Origin: Bacillota bacterium
GTDB lineage: Bacteria > Bacillota > Ch66 > Ch109
NCBI GenBank assembly: GCA_013178275.1
Contig: JABLWZ010000017.1
Span: forward strand, 29,751 to 93,750
DNA: 64,000 bases
Direction of reading: 5' to 3'
The position numbers and the translations under genes are program-made. A model generated the notes under the pieces. That model was not told the DNA's origin. It saw only the letters and a program-made list of their open reading frames with translations, and did not search any database. Below, in pieces: positions 46,497 to 53,584 of the stretch. How positions within the stretch are numbered: position 1 is the stretch's first letter; the number at the start of each line of letters is the position of its first letter.

Positions 46497-49400
46497 TTAA
46501 GCTGTTCCCATTTTATTTAAAAGGTTCTTTTTATTTCTTCTTGCATATGAATGTTCCGGGTCAATCTTTAAAGCTTTGTTATATGCTTGGAGTGCTTCAT
46601 CGTAACGCCTCATTTTATACAGGATATATCCCATATTGTTATATGCCATAGCATCTTCGGGATCTAGTTCAATATTTTTCTGGTAGTAATCTACTGCCTC
46701 CGCATATTTTCTTTGTTTGTCAAGTATCCATGCTACTCTAAAATATGAATCGGCCTCCTCTGGCTCCTTCTCGATCACTGTTTTAAACATTTCAATTGCT
46801 TCGTCATATTGTTTAAGTTGTTCTAATGTGTAACCTTTTCCATAAAGAGCATCTAAATCATCATTGTCAATCCCTAACGCCGATTGATAAGAGGAGAGAG
46901 CTTCCTCATAACGGTTTAAATCACAATAAAGCTCCCCTTTAGAAATATATGCTCCAATCATCGTTGGATCAAATTCAATGGCTCTATTTAAACATTCCAA
47001 CGCTTCTTCTTTTTTTCTAGGATGTATTATCGATAACACTACGCCTTTTCCCAAATAGCCACCGGCATTGGAAGGATTAATTTCAAGAACCTCGTCATAA
47101 AATTTAAGTGCTTCTTTATAATTCTCATTAAGTTCGTGTATAACGCCAATGTTATTTAGACACAATTCGTTGTACGGGTCCTTCATTAAACACTTTTTAT
47201 ACTCTTCCAAAGCATCATCATATTTTTCTAATTGGAATAACACGTTTCCTTTATCTAAATAACCGTTAGGATTTTCCGGGAATAATTCTATTGCTTCATT
47301 TATACAACTTAAAGCATCATCAAAATATTCTTCACTAGCTAAGATTTCAGTTTTTATCAAGTAATGTTCTATTTCTTTAGAGCCAGCTTTTAACTCATGA
47401 TTAATTAACTCAAGAGCCATTTCTTTTAGCCCATCATCTATTAACTTATGAATCTCATCCAAGGGAGTTTTATTTACTATGTCATTAGGCAAGGTAAAAG
47501 ATTCACCTGATTCTTGGCCCACTACTGGCTTATCATCACCCTTGTTTATATCATCCTCTGACCACTTACCACCTTTTTCTGCATTCTCCCAGCGGGTGAT
47601 CAACTGCAAATTTTCTAATTCTGAGAGCCCTCCCTGTGAAAGCGGTTTAATGTGGTCAATCTGGAAAAACAAACGGTTTTTGCTCGTGTAATCGCTAATA
47701 GCACTATGGTAAAAACCATTTGCATCTTTGCTTTTAGCATAGACTCCCTGCATCAGGTAGTTCCAATAATTAAAATCGACTTCTTTGATCTGCTCAAGGG
47801 TCAGCTTTTTTATATCCGTTTCTTCGGGAATAATCTCTGCCGGGATTGTTTTTTCTAACCTGTAAAGACTGGGTTCTCTTAGTTTGTTTAGTTCGAGCTG
47901 GATCTGATTGTTGAAGTATTTTTTATTGTTAGCAAAGAATACCTTCCAGAAGCTGTGTTCATCGTTCCACATGGAATCTAAATACTCGCCTTGGGCTTTG
48001 ATTCCTAGATCGTTATCCCAAATATGTCTGGCAAGCTGAGTAACATCATAGTTCTCTCGGTCTTTCAGTTCAAGGTACTCTGGTTTAACCCCATTCAGAG
48101 CGTAATATCTTAGAATATCCTTAATATTGTCGCTAACCCCTGGTGAATCGCCGAAATACTGCTTCTGTACTAAACGGCTTAAAGCATTAAGCTTATCCTC
48201 CGATAAAGTGTCGACATCATTGATTTGTGCTTCTTGAAAGATACTGTCCAACTCTTCAACCATAAATTGATAGGAGCTAAACAGGTTGTCGTAGACCAAG
48301 ATGTCACAAAGCTTATTAACCCATTCTCCATTTGAACCTAGAATAAGAATATCGAAAGAATACAAACCGACTGGAATCCTTTCCATGAAGGGTTTTGCTT
48401 CTATAGCATCTGTATTAACGCTGTCATCCATAATGTTGGCAAACTCTTCGATTTTACTGATAGCGACTAGACGGGTAATGTGTTCTCGTTTTTCCCTCTC
48501 TTTTGGTTCCAAGCCTTTATATTCTTCTTCTAATAACCTTTCCGGATTGACCCAAGCAATTTTATCCTGCCAGCGGTCAATGAAACTCACTATATAGGCT
48601 TTATCAGTTCCCCCTGCTTTTTTGCCCCGTAAAGCTCTTCCTATCATCTGAGTCATCAATATAGAAGAAGTTGTAGGTCGGGTTAAAAATACTGTTTGTA
48701 CCGATGGTAGATCTGTGCCTTCTGTTAGGATATTGACATTAACCAAGACTTGAATTTTACCCTCACGGAAATCTTTTATTCTTGCTGCATTATCATCTGG
48801 AGAAATAGTGATGCCTCTGTCCATATCACGAATACTCGACACTATAAATTCAGAAGTTATCCCTCTCTTTTTAAACAAACTTGTCAGAGCAATAGCATGG
48901 TCTATGTTGATGGCAAACACCAAAAGCTTGCCGTACTTTTCTCGATTCTGAATATAATGGTCTACTATAAAGGCGTTGCGTTCACTGCTTTCGGCTATTG
49001 CAGCAGCTATCTCAGGTGGCAAGCTATCAAAAGCTTCAATCTCCTTGATTTCCTTGCTAGTTAGTTCTTTAGTTAATTTTAATGGGGTAGTTTGTTCAAT
49101 TAAGATTGGATTCGCGAGAATCTCTCGGCTTATTAAGGTTCTAAGGTCTACTCCGTAAAGTATACCGTCAGGAAACACCTTGGTTAATAAAGCCCTCTCA
49201 TTGTCAGAAGTTCGAAAAGGGGTTGCCGTTAAGCCTAATACCCTAAACTTCTTTTCGTTTTCAGCTTCAAGCTTGCTTATTAAGCGGCGGTAAGATTTTG
49301 CCGCTGCATGGTGGGCCTCATCAACTACCATGAAAATCTGATCTCTATTAGGCATGATCCATTTATTCATTAGATGATTTATTCCGAAGAGCAGACTGTC

Positions 49401-49877
49401 CTTGCTTGCAATGATGAAGTCGTCATCTTTTTGTATATTTACCGGACGGTCATGCATTCCAGATATAACCCGATAACGAAACTGCTGCCGTCTGGGTAGA
49501 TTGCTGGTATAAGAATTATTGACAATTGCTTCAAGGGCTTGATTGAGTAGTTCATGCCTATGGGCAATCCACAAGACCTTTAGCCCCTGGTTAATTATGT
49601 TTTTTAGAGTCCATTGTACCGCTGTTAGTGTTTTTCCACCGCCAGTAGGAATAACCAAGAGACCTTTTATGTTCCTGTCTTTATTAAAGGACTGCGTTAA
49701 TTCTTGTATTGCTTCTATTTGGTGAGGGTATAAGCTGTACTTGCTTTCTGTTTGAGCTACTTTTATTGTACCGGCATTGGAATTATGTATAGCTTTTTTA
49801 GAAAGGCTCTTATCACTATCTCTGTTTTGTCCTTTGTTAAAAATCCTTCTTAAAGCAGACAACGATTTTAGTTCCAT
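46497..49877 (-). CDS. SF2 helicase-HNH-TPR fusion protein
   Basis: The 1126-residue protein has an N-terminal SF2 DEAD/DEAH helicase (Walker A PTGGGKT about 77-83; DEAH about 186-189; LTATPFR; GTDLPSV; QMIGRALRG), a middle alpha-helical region, an HNH nuclease-like segment about 735-770 (QIDHIKPLSQGG then LENLQLITRWENAEKGG) and eight C-terminal TPR units (about 815-1120). The frame opens at 49952, but GGAGTG before the ATG at 49877 marks the start. The gene is visibly AT-richer than its neighbours, indicating horizontal transfer. Helicase-nuclease-TPR fusions are common in defence genes; that role is inferred. It lies outside the prophage, between comM and dprA. Confidence 0.85.
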   Translation of the reverse strand: MELKSLSALRRIFNKGQNRDSDKSLSKKAIHNSNAGTIKVAQTESKYSLYPHQIEAIQELTQSFNKDRNIKGLLVIPTGGGKTLTAVQWTLKNIINQGLKVLWIAHRHELLNQALEAIVNNSYTSNLPRRQQFRYRVISGMHDRPVNIQKDDDFIIASKDSLLFGINHLMNKWIMPNRDQIFMVVDEAHHAAAKSYRRLISKLEAENEKKFRVLGLTATPFRTSDNERALLTKVFPDGILYGVDLRTLISREILANPILIEQTTPLKLTKELTSKEIKEIEAFDSLPPEIAAAIAESSERNAFIVDHYIQNREKYGKLLVFAINIDHAIALTSLFKKRGITSEFIVSSIRDMDRGITISPDDNAARIKDFREGKIQVLVNVNILTEGTDLPSVQTVFLTRPTTSSILMTQMIGRALRGKKAGGTDKAYIVSFIDRWQDKIAWVNPERLLEEEYKGLEPKEREKREHITRLVAISKIEEFANIMDDSVNTDAIEAKPFMERIPVGLYSFDILILGSNGEWVNKLCDILVYDNLFSSYQFMVEELDSIFQEAQINDVDTLSEDKLNALSRLVQKQYFGDSPGVSDNIKDILRYYALNGVKPEYLELKDRENYDVTQLARHIWDNDLGIKAQGEYLDSMWNDEHSFWKVFFANNKKYFNNQIQLELNKLREPSLYRLEKTIPAEIIPEETDIKKLTLEQIKEVDFNYWNYLMQGVYAKSKDANGFYHSAISDYTSKNRLFFQIDHIKPLSQGGLSELENLQLITRWENAEKGGKWSEDDINKGDDKPVVGQESGESFTLPNDIVNKTPLDEIHKLIDDGLKEMALELINHELKAGSKEIEHYLIKTEILASEEYFDDALSCINEAIELFPENPNGYLDKGNVLFQLEKYDDALEEYKKCLMKDPYNELCLNNIGVIHELNENYKEALKFYDEVLEINPSNAGGYLGKGVVLSIIHPRKKEEALECLNRAIEFDPTMIGAYISKGELYCDLNRYEEALSSYQSALGIDNDDLDALYGKGYTLEQLKQYDEAIEMFKTVIEKEPEEADSYFRVAWILDKQRKYAEAVDYYQKNIELDPEDAMAYNNMGYILYKMRRYDEALQAYNKALKIDPEHSYARRNKKNLLNKMGTA

Positions 49878-50086
49878 TATTTTCACTCCAAAAATCCTTG
49901 ATCTATTCCATATACACCAATGTAATTCATCCAAGCCATAATAATCAAACATTTTACCAATGCATATAAATACCTTGAAAGTTCGTATAATTGTTAATCT
50001 TTATTTCCAGTTCCTCGTTTTAACATAATCGGACAAAAAGTTAAGGCTTACGCTTATACTAAAGGCTTGGCGTAAGTAAGTTTTCT
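49878..50086. other. AT-rich gap between comM 3' end and the helicase gene
   Basis: The minus strand has a CTTACGC/GCGTAAG stem with a 16-base loop followed by CCTTAACTTTTT, a possible comM terminator. No promoter with good boxes and spacing was found for the helicase gene, though the gap is AT-rich. Confidence 0.4.
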
Positions 50087-50563
50087 TTAACCGTAAATCT
50101 TTCGGTCCAGCGAACGGTATTGGATCGCCTCCGCCAGGTGCTCCTGGCTAATGCTTTCGCTCCCTTCCAGGTCAGCGATGGTGCGGGCTACCCGCAGTAT
50201 CCGGTCGTGGGCCCGGGTGGAGAGCCCCAGGTGCTTGTACGCCGCCCCCAGCATATCCTGGCTGGCCCGGCTGAGCACGCAGAAAACCTCCAGGTGCTTG
50301 TGGCTCATCGCCGCGTTGGACGCCAGGCCCATCCCCTCGAACCTCTCCCGCTGGATATCCCTCGCCCGCTGCACCCGCGCCTTCACCTGGGCCGAGGTCT
50401 CACCAACCGACGGGGCCAGCTCGCTGAACTCGAGCCGGGGCACCTCGATCTGCAGGTCGAACCGGTCGCGCAGCGGCCCGGAGAGACGCTGGCGGTAGCG
50501 GTGGATCTGGTTGGAGGTGCAGGTGCACTCCCGCAGGCTGTCCCCATAGAACCCGCACTGGCA
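50087..50563 (-). pseudogene. comM: C-terminal part of ComM/YifB, interrupted by prophage insertion
   Basis: ComM/YifB is an AAA+ (Mg-chelatase-like) helicase that promotes branch migration in natural transformation. Only its last 158 or so residues are here: CGFYGDSLRECTCT, IHRYRQRLSGPLRDRFDL, then the C-terminal domain ending AIQYRSLDRKI. The frame is open back to 50662, but residues beyond the CQCG (native CPCG) motif no longer match ComM, and the ATP-binding domain is missing. The break falls at the conserved NPCPCG motif where phage sequence begins. The 5' part should lie beyond the right end of the window. dprA downstream supports the identity. Confidence 0.88.
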
Positions 50564-50575
50564 AGCGTGCGGATA
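50550..50575. other. Prophage attachment junction (attL or attR) inside comM
   Basis: On the minus strand the comM match begins within TGCCAGTGCGGGTTC; the native codons for CPCG would read TGC-CCN-TGC-GGN, so homology probably starts at or just after the CAG codon at 50558-50560. Everything to higher coordinates is phage-like. The exact core cannot be fixed without the other junction. Confidence 0.6.
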
Positions 50576-50610
50576 ACATCCTTGACCTTTCTGTAGTTCG
50601 CCGGGCAAAA

Positions 50611-51033
50611 ATGCCGCCGTGGTTATTGGGCCACCAGTGGTCAGGTGATAGCCCTGGGGCACGGTTGCGGCAGGCCAGGGTATCCAAGAACATGACCATC
50701 CGTGACCTGTCTGCAGACACTGGATTATCCGTTACCGCCATCGGAAACCTGGAGGCTGATAAGTTCAACGCTGTACTGCCTAACTTGCGTGCGCTGGCTA
50801 ATGCTCTAGGCGTTCCCGTTGCTTACCTGGGCTGTTTTGAGAGACTACCGGAGAGCACCCTGGGCCAGCGGATTACCAAAGCCCGCATGTACCATGGCTT
50901 CACGAAAGATGAAATGGCTCGGGTCATCGGCGTGGACCCCAAAACGCTCCGGCTCTGGGAGCAGGATAAACACCAACCCCTTCAGCGATATTCTACCGTA
51001 CTTAACACGTACATGGCAATCCTGGATGAATAA
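50611..51033 (+). CDS. XRE-type regulator with two helix-turn-helix domains
   Basis: The 140-residue product holds two HTH_3-type units: SKNMTIRDLSADTGLSVTAIGNLE-like (about 25-50, broken here as MTIRDLSADTGLSVTAIG) and ARMYHGFTKDEMARVIGVDP (about 91-110). It is the only plus-strand gene of the prophage part and converges on the lysis genes. The ATG at 50611 has no clear ribosome site and the frame runs upstream into the comM antisense, so the true start may be further in or the gene may have been cut at the att site. Likely a phage repressor or lysogeny regulator. Confidence 0.7.
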   Translation: MPPWLLGHQWSGDSPGARLRQARVSKNMTIRDLSADTGLSVTAIGNLEADKFNAVLPNLRALANALGVPVAYLGCFERLPESTLGQRITKARMYHGFTKDEMARVIGVDPKTLRLWEQDKHQPLQRYSTVLNTYMAILDE

Positions 51034-51052
51034 CCCAGGCTACAGATGGCAA

Positions 51053-51080
51053 TAAAAAAGCCCTGGGTCTCCCCAGGGCT
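51053..51080 (-). terminator. Intrinsic terminator of the phage late operon
   Basis: A perfect 9-bp stem, AGCCCTGGG (51072-51080 on the minus strand) with CCCAGGGCT (51059-51067), has a GAGA tetraloop and is followed by TTTTTT. It lies after the holin gene, just beyond the stop of the convergent regulator. Confidence 0.9.
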
Positions 51081-51129
51081 GGTTGACAAATGGTGATGAA
51101 TTTGGCAATCCAGTTGACATCGCATCGTG

Positions 51130-51507
51130 TCAACTGGCCGGGCTTGAGTCAGCTGTCGCCTTTCCCCAGGCTTCTCCGAATTCATCCTTCATAGTGCGCA
51201 CGGCCCACTCAATTAAGGTTCTGATTTCCTCGGACGAAATAGCAAGGCCTACTTTAGCCGCCTGTTCAGAGATAAACTCCGTGGCCTTCGTGACCTTTTC
51301 TTCACCATGGAGCACTCCGCCCCACAATTGCTCTACGGCCTTGACTGCCAGCAGGGCCAGTTCCTGCTTGGCTGTCAGTTCCTCCTGTACTTTCTTGAGG
51401 CCTTCGACGCCCAGCTTCTTCTTGAGCCACCCGATCAGCATTGCCACAACCACGGTGATCAGGATAGCCAAAGCATCGTATGCTAACCGCAATACTAGAT
51501 CTTCCAT
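51130..51507 (-). CDS. Phage holin, LL-H family
   Basis: The 125-residue protein has one N-terminal membrane helix (about 8-28), then a basic segment and a long amphipathic helical part with KQELALLAVKAVEQL and SEEIRTLIEWAVRTMK, the pattern of the Holin_LLH family. It lies one base after the amidase, as expected for a lysis cassette. Holins make the membrane lesion that lets the amidase reach the wall. Family by pattern and context. Confidence 0.82.
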   Translation of the reverse strand: MEDLVLRLAYDALAILITVVVAMLIGWLKKKLGVEGLKKVQEELTAKQELALLAVKAVEQLWGGVLHGEEKVTKATEFISEQAAKVGLAISSEEIRTLIEWAVRTMKDEFGEAWGKATADSSPAS

Positions 51508-52311
51508 TTATGCCGCCTCCTTAATCAGTTTTTGGACTTCGGTCAGGACGTAGTTGATAGCCCTGTCCACGACAACAGCCGCCTCCGCTCTTGTTATCGG
51601 AGAATTCGGGTCAAAATTCCCGTCGCCTTTCCCGCTAACAACCCCGATCTGGGCCAGGTGCTCAATGTTTCCCTGTGCCCAGTGACCTACAATATCCTTG
51701 AACATGGCTGTAGCCACCTCCTGAATGTTTAATCCGAAATATAACATGATGGCCCGGGCAATCCCCTGTGCCTGTTTCCGCAAGAATGTCTCGTCGAACA
51801 GCAGAGAGGCATCTTCCGGGTTGGTAAGGAAACCGCGCTCGATGATCACCGCCGACATGTCCGTCTCGCGGATTACCGCATAGTAGTCAACCCCCGGATT
51901 TTTCTCGCTCTCACGGGTCCACACTCCATTGTCTCCCCGCGGGAAGGGCTGTCGGCCTGTAGCCAGTGTTACCTGATCCACCAAAAGCCTCGCCAGCTTA
52001 TTGCCGCCCTTGCCGGGTTGGGAATGGATGCTATGCATAGCATGGTGCCCTTTGGCACTCGTGCCGCCGCCAGCATCCGCATGGAGGCTCACAAAGATAT
52101 CAGCCCCCCATTGGTTTGCCATTTGGCACCGCTCAGAGAGGCCCACGTCCCGGTCATCACGCCTGGTCATCAAGACCTCAATGCCCCTTCTTTTTAAGTC
52201 TTGCTCTACAAAAAGGGCCACCCTGAGGTTGGTCTCCTTTTCTGGCCGGCCGTTTATCCCCATGGCCCCCGGATCACCCCCGCCATGGCCAGGATCGATA
52301 CAAACTTTCAA
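51508..52311 (-). CDS. N-acetylmuramoyl-L-alanine amidase with an S-layer homology domain (endolysin)
   Basis: This is the phage endolysin. Residues 1-195 form an Amidase_3 domain with zinc ligands His8 (DPGHGG), Glu25 (KETNLRV) and His in SLHADAGG, and a catalytic Glu in IERGFLTNPEDA. Residues about 198-255 form one SLH domain (FKDIVGHWAQ, GVVSGKGDGNFDP, ITRAEAAVVV), which should hold the enzyme to secondary cell-wall polymer. There is no signal peptide, so it depends on a holin. Complete and standard for Amidase_3 endolysins apart from the SLH part. Confidence 0.93.
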   Translation of the reverse strand: MKVCIDPGHGGGDPGAMGINGRPEKETNLRVALFVEQDLKRRGIEVLMTRRDDRDVGLSERCQMANQWGADIFVSLHADAGGGTSAKGHHAMHSIHSQPGKGGNKLARLLVDQVTLATGRQPFPRGDNGVWTRESEKNPGVDYYAVIRETDMSAVIIERGFLTNPEDASLLFDETFLRKQAQGIARAIMLYFGLNIQEVATAMFKDIVGHWAQGNIEHLAQIGVVSGKGDGNFDPNSPITRAEAAVVVDRAINYVLTEVQKLIKEAA

Positions 52312-52326
52312 CTCAAAAACACCTCC

Positions 52327-52698
52327 TCAAATTGTGGGTTTATTAGAAGTTCCAGCCCCAGCCTGTTCTTCGCCGCCGCCTTCATCCCTCGGAACATAAG
52401 CCTGTTGCGGGGTAGGCGAGTAACCATATCCGTCATAAGGGTACGGAGATTGATAGGGCGCGGTCTGTCCCCGCCGCCCAAGCGTAGGCCACCCAATCCG
52501 TTCAATGGCTTTTTTGGCAATGGCCGCAATGATCGGGTATCCCAAGACAGCGAAAAAATCGACCTGATTTGTGGAAACATCTCCAGCCAGGGCGATTTTT
52601 ACTCCAACAAAGACATACAGCCCCAGTGATGCAAGGACCGCAAGGTCCTCGATAGTGATCCCATCAGGATCATTCCAAAATCCCCGCATGGCCATCAC
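52327..52698 (-). CDS. Small phage membrane protein with Pro/Gly/Tyr-rich tail
   Basis: The 123-residue product has hydrophobic segments at about 20-40 and 50-65 and a disordered Pro/Gly/Tyr-rich C-terminus. It overlaps the preceding small gene by 4 bases and sits directly before the amidase. Position suggests a lysis accessory or holin-like role, but no family is recognised. Confidence 0.65.
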   Translation of the reverse strand: MMAMRGFWNDPDGITIEDLAVLASLGLYVFVGVKIALAGDVSTNQVDFFAVLGYPIIAAIAKKAIERIGWPTLGRRGQTAPYQSPYPYDGYGYSPTPQQAYVPRDEGGGEEQAGAGTSNKPTI

Positions 52699-52925
52699 CT
52701 CCTGGCCCGTTCAAGTAGCTCGTCAATTTTAGCTTCTTGGCGGGTCATTGTTACCTGGATCAGAGTGGTCAACTGCTCCAGCGCCCGGGTATTGTTCTGG
52801 ATTACCTCTAACAGTTCTCGATCACCCCGTTGCTTGAACCATTGGGTTACAAGATAGATCAGCCCAGCCACCGTGAAAAACGCAATTCCGTATTCCGCGA
52901 TATCAGCTCCCGGCATGGGCATCAC
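52695..52925 (-). CDS. BhlA/UviB-like small holin-type protein
   Basis: The 76-residue protein has one membrane helix (about 11-29, YGIAFFTVAGLIYLVTQW) followed by a charged coiled coil with ENTRALEQL-like heptads, the layout of BhlA/UviB holin-like proteins. It overlaps the next gene by 4 bases. It starts just after the DGR template region, where a reverse transcriptase would normally be. Confidence 0.65.
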   Translation of the reverse strand: MMPMPGADIAEYGIAFFTVAGLIYLVTQWFKQRGDRELLEVIQNNTRALEQLTTLIQVTMTRQEAKIDELLERARR

Positions 52926-52995
52926 CTCCTGGGGCCATCATCATTCCAGTCATCGACATCTCCTCCCTTAGTTAAAACACTGGCACAGTTAGGCG

Positions 52996-53114
52996 AAGCG
53001 GCGCGGAAGCCGATGTTGATGTTCGTGTTCGACGGCGGATTGTTCAGGTTCAACGCGAACCCCGCCCGGGCATTCGAGCCATTGTTCCAGTTCCCACCAC
53101 GGAGGGCAGCCCGC
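52996..53114 (-). repeat. DGR template repeat (TR)
   Basis: This 119-base repeat matches the variable repeat at 53596-53714 at 110 positions. Read on the minus strand it has 23 adenines: 20 of them form ten AAC/AAT codons, the rest lie in one ACG and two ATC codons. Eight of the nine mismatches are at these adenines. A short frame (52922-53116) spans it but is probably not a gene. It lies 26 bases after the Avd stop. Confidence 0.93.
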
Positions 53115-53140
53115 ACATTGTCAGTCCAGGCCCCAAAAAA

Positions 53141-53509
53141 TTACTTCCTGATGGACTTAAACCATCCGCCTATCATTCGACCGATTTCTTCCAACATGCT
53201 GGCCCAAACCTCGTACTTTTTGGGCGACAAGAAACCCAAGCGTCTGGATAGTCGGAGGTAAAACATCAGGACAGCTTTTTCTACGTCCAGTTCTTCAAGC
53301 GCATTCTTCTTGTAGTACCGCAAATTAGCCGTGATGATAAGCCGCTGAATGTTGACCATGGACTTCTTCATCTCGGCGGCCAGGGTGTGCTTTTCCGACT
53401 TGGGAAACTGTTGCAAGGCCTTATACCCGTAAAGGATCATATCCTCGCATTTCTGGGCGAGAATAAAGGTCCCATCTCTGGGCCGGCCTTGGTTTTCTTT
53501 CTGCTCCAT
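53141..53509 (-). CDS. avd: DGR accessory variability determinant (Avd)
   Basis: Avd is a four-helix-bundle, positively charged partner of the DGR reverse transcriptase that binds nucleic acid. The 122-residue product has the family blocks LQQFPKSEKHTLAAEMKK (32-50), ITANLRYYKKNALEELDVEKA (broken here as ITANLRYYKK and ALEELDVEKA), LGFLSPKKYEVW and EIGRMIGGWFKS at the C-terminus, and many Lys/Arg residues. It sits between the variable protein gene and the template repeat, the standard place. The start at 53509 has AAGGA upstream with a slightly long spacing. Confidence 0.92.
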   Translation of the reverse strand: MEQKENQGRPRDGTFILAQKCEDMILYGYKALQQFPKSEKHTLAAEMKKSMVNIQRLIITANLRYYKKNALEELDVEKAVLMFYLRLSRRLGFLSPKKYEVWASMLEEIGRMIGGWFKSIRK

Positions 53510-53535
53510 ACCCTAACAAATCCTTTCGGAACCGA

Positions 53536-53555
53536 GGCCTCGCTACCGCGAGGCC
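53536..53555 (-). repeat. DGR target hairpin downstream of the variable repeat
   Basis: A perfect 8-bp inverted repeat, GGCCTCGC and GCGAGGCC, flanks a 4-base loop. On the sense strand of the variable gene the loop is GGTA, fitting the GRNA tetraloop rule for DGR target hairpins. It lies about 40 bases after the end of the variable repeat and 29 bases after the stop codon. Confidence 0.85.
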
Positions 53556-53584
53556 ATCAGATTTTCAGTAATCAGATTTCAGAT

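Noticed and set aside
47577..47665. HNH motif as a free-standing homing endonuclease inserted in the helicase gene
   Set aside because: The frame is continuous through helicase, HNH and TPR with uniform AT-rich composition, indicating one fused protein.
46497..49877. Helicase-HNH-TPR gene as part of the prophage
   Set aside because: The comM C-terminal fragment lies between this gene and the phage genes, so it is on the chromosomal side of the att junction.
52922..53116. 64-codon minus-strand frame over the template repeat, possible small gene
   Set aside because: Its N-terminal two thirds are the TR, it begins with an in-repeat GTG lacking a ribosome site, and ten Asn codons match the adenine-rich template pattern; TRs are normally noncoding.
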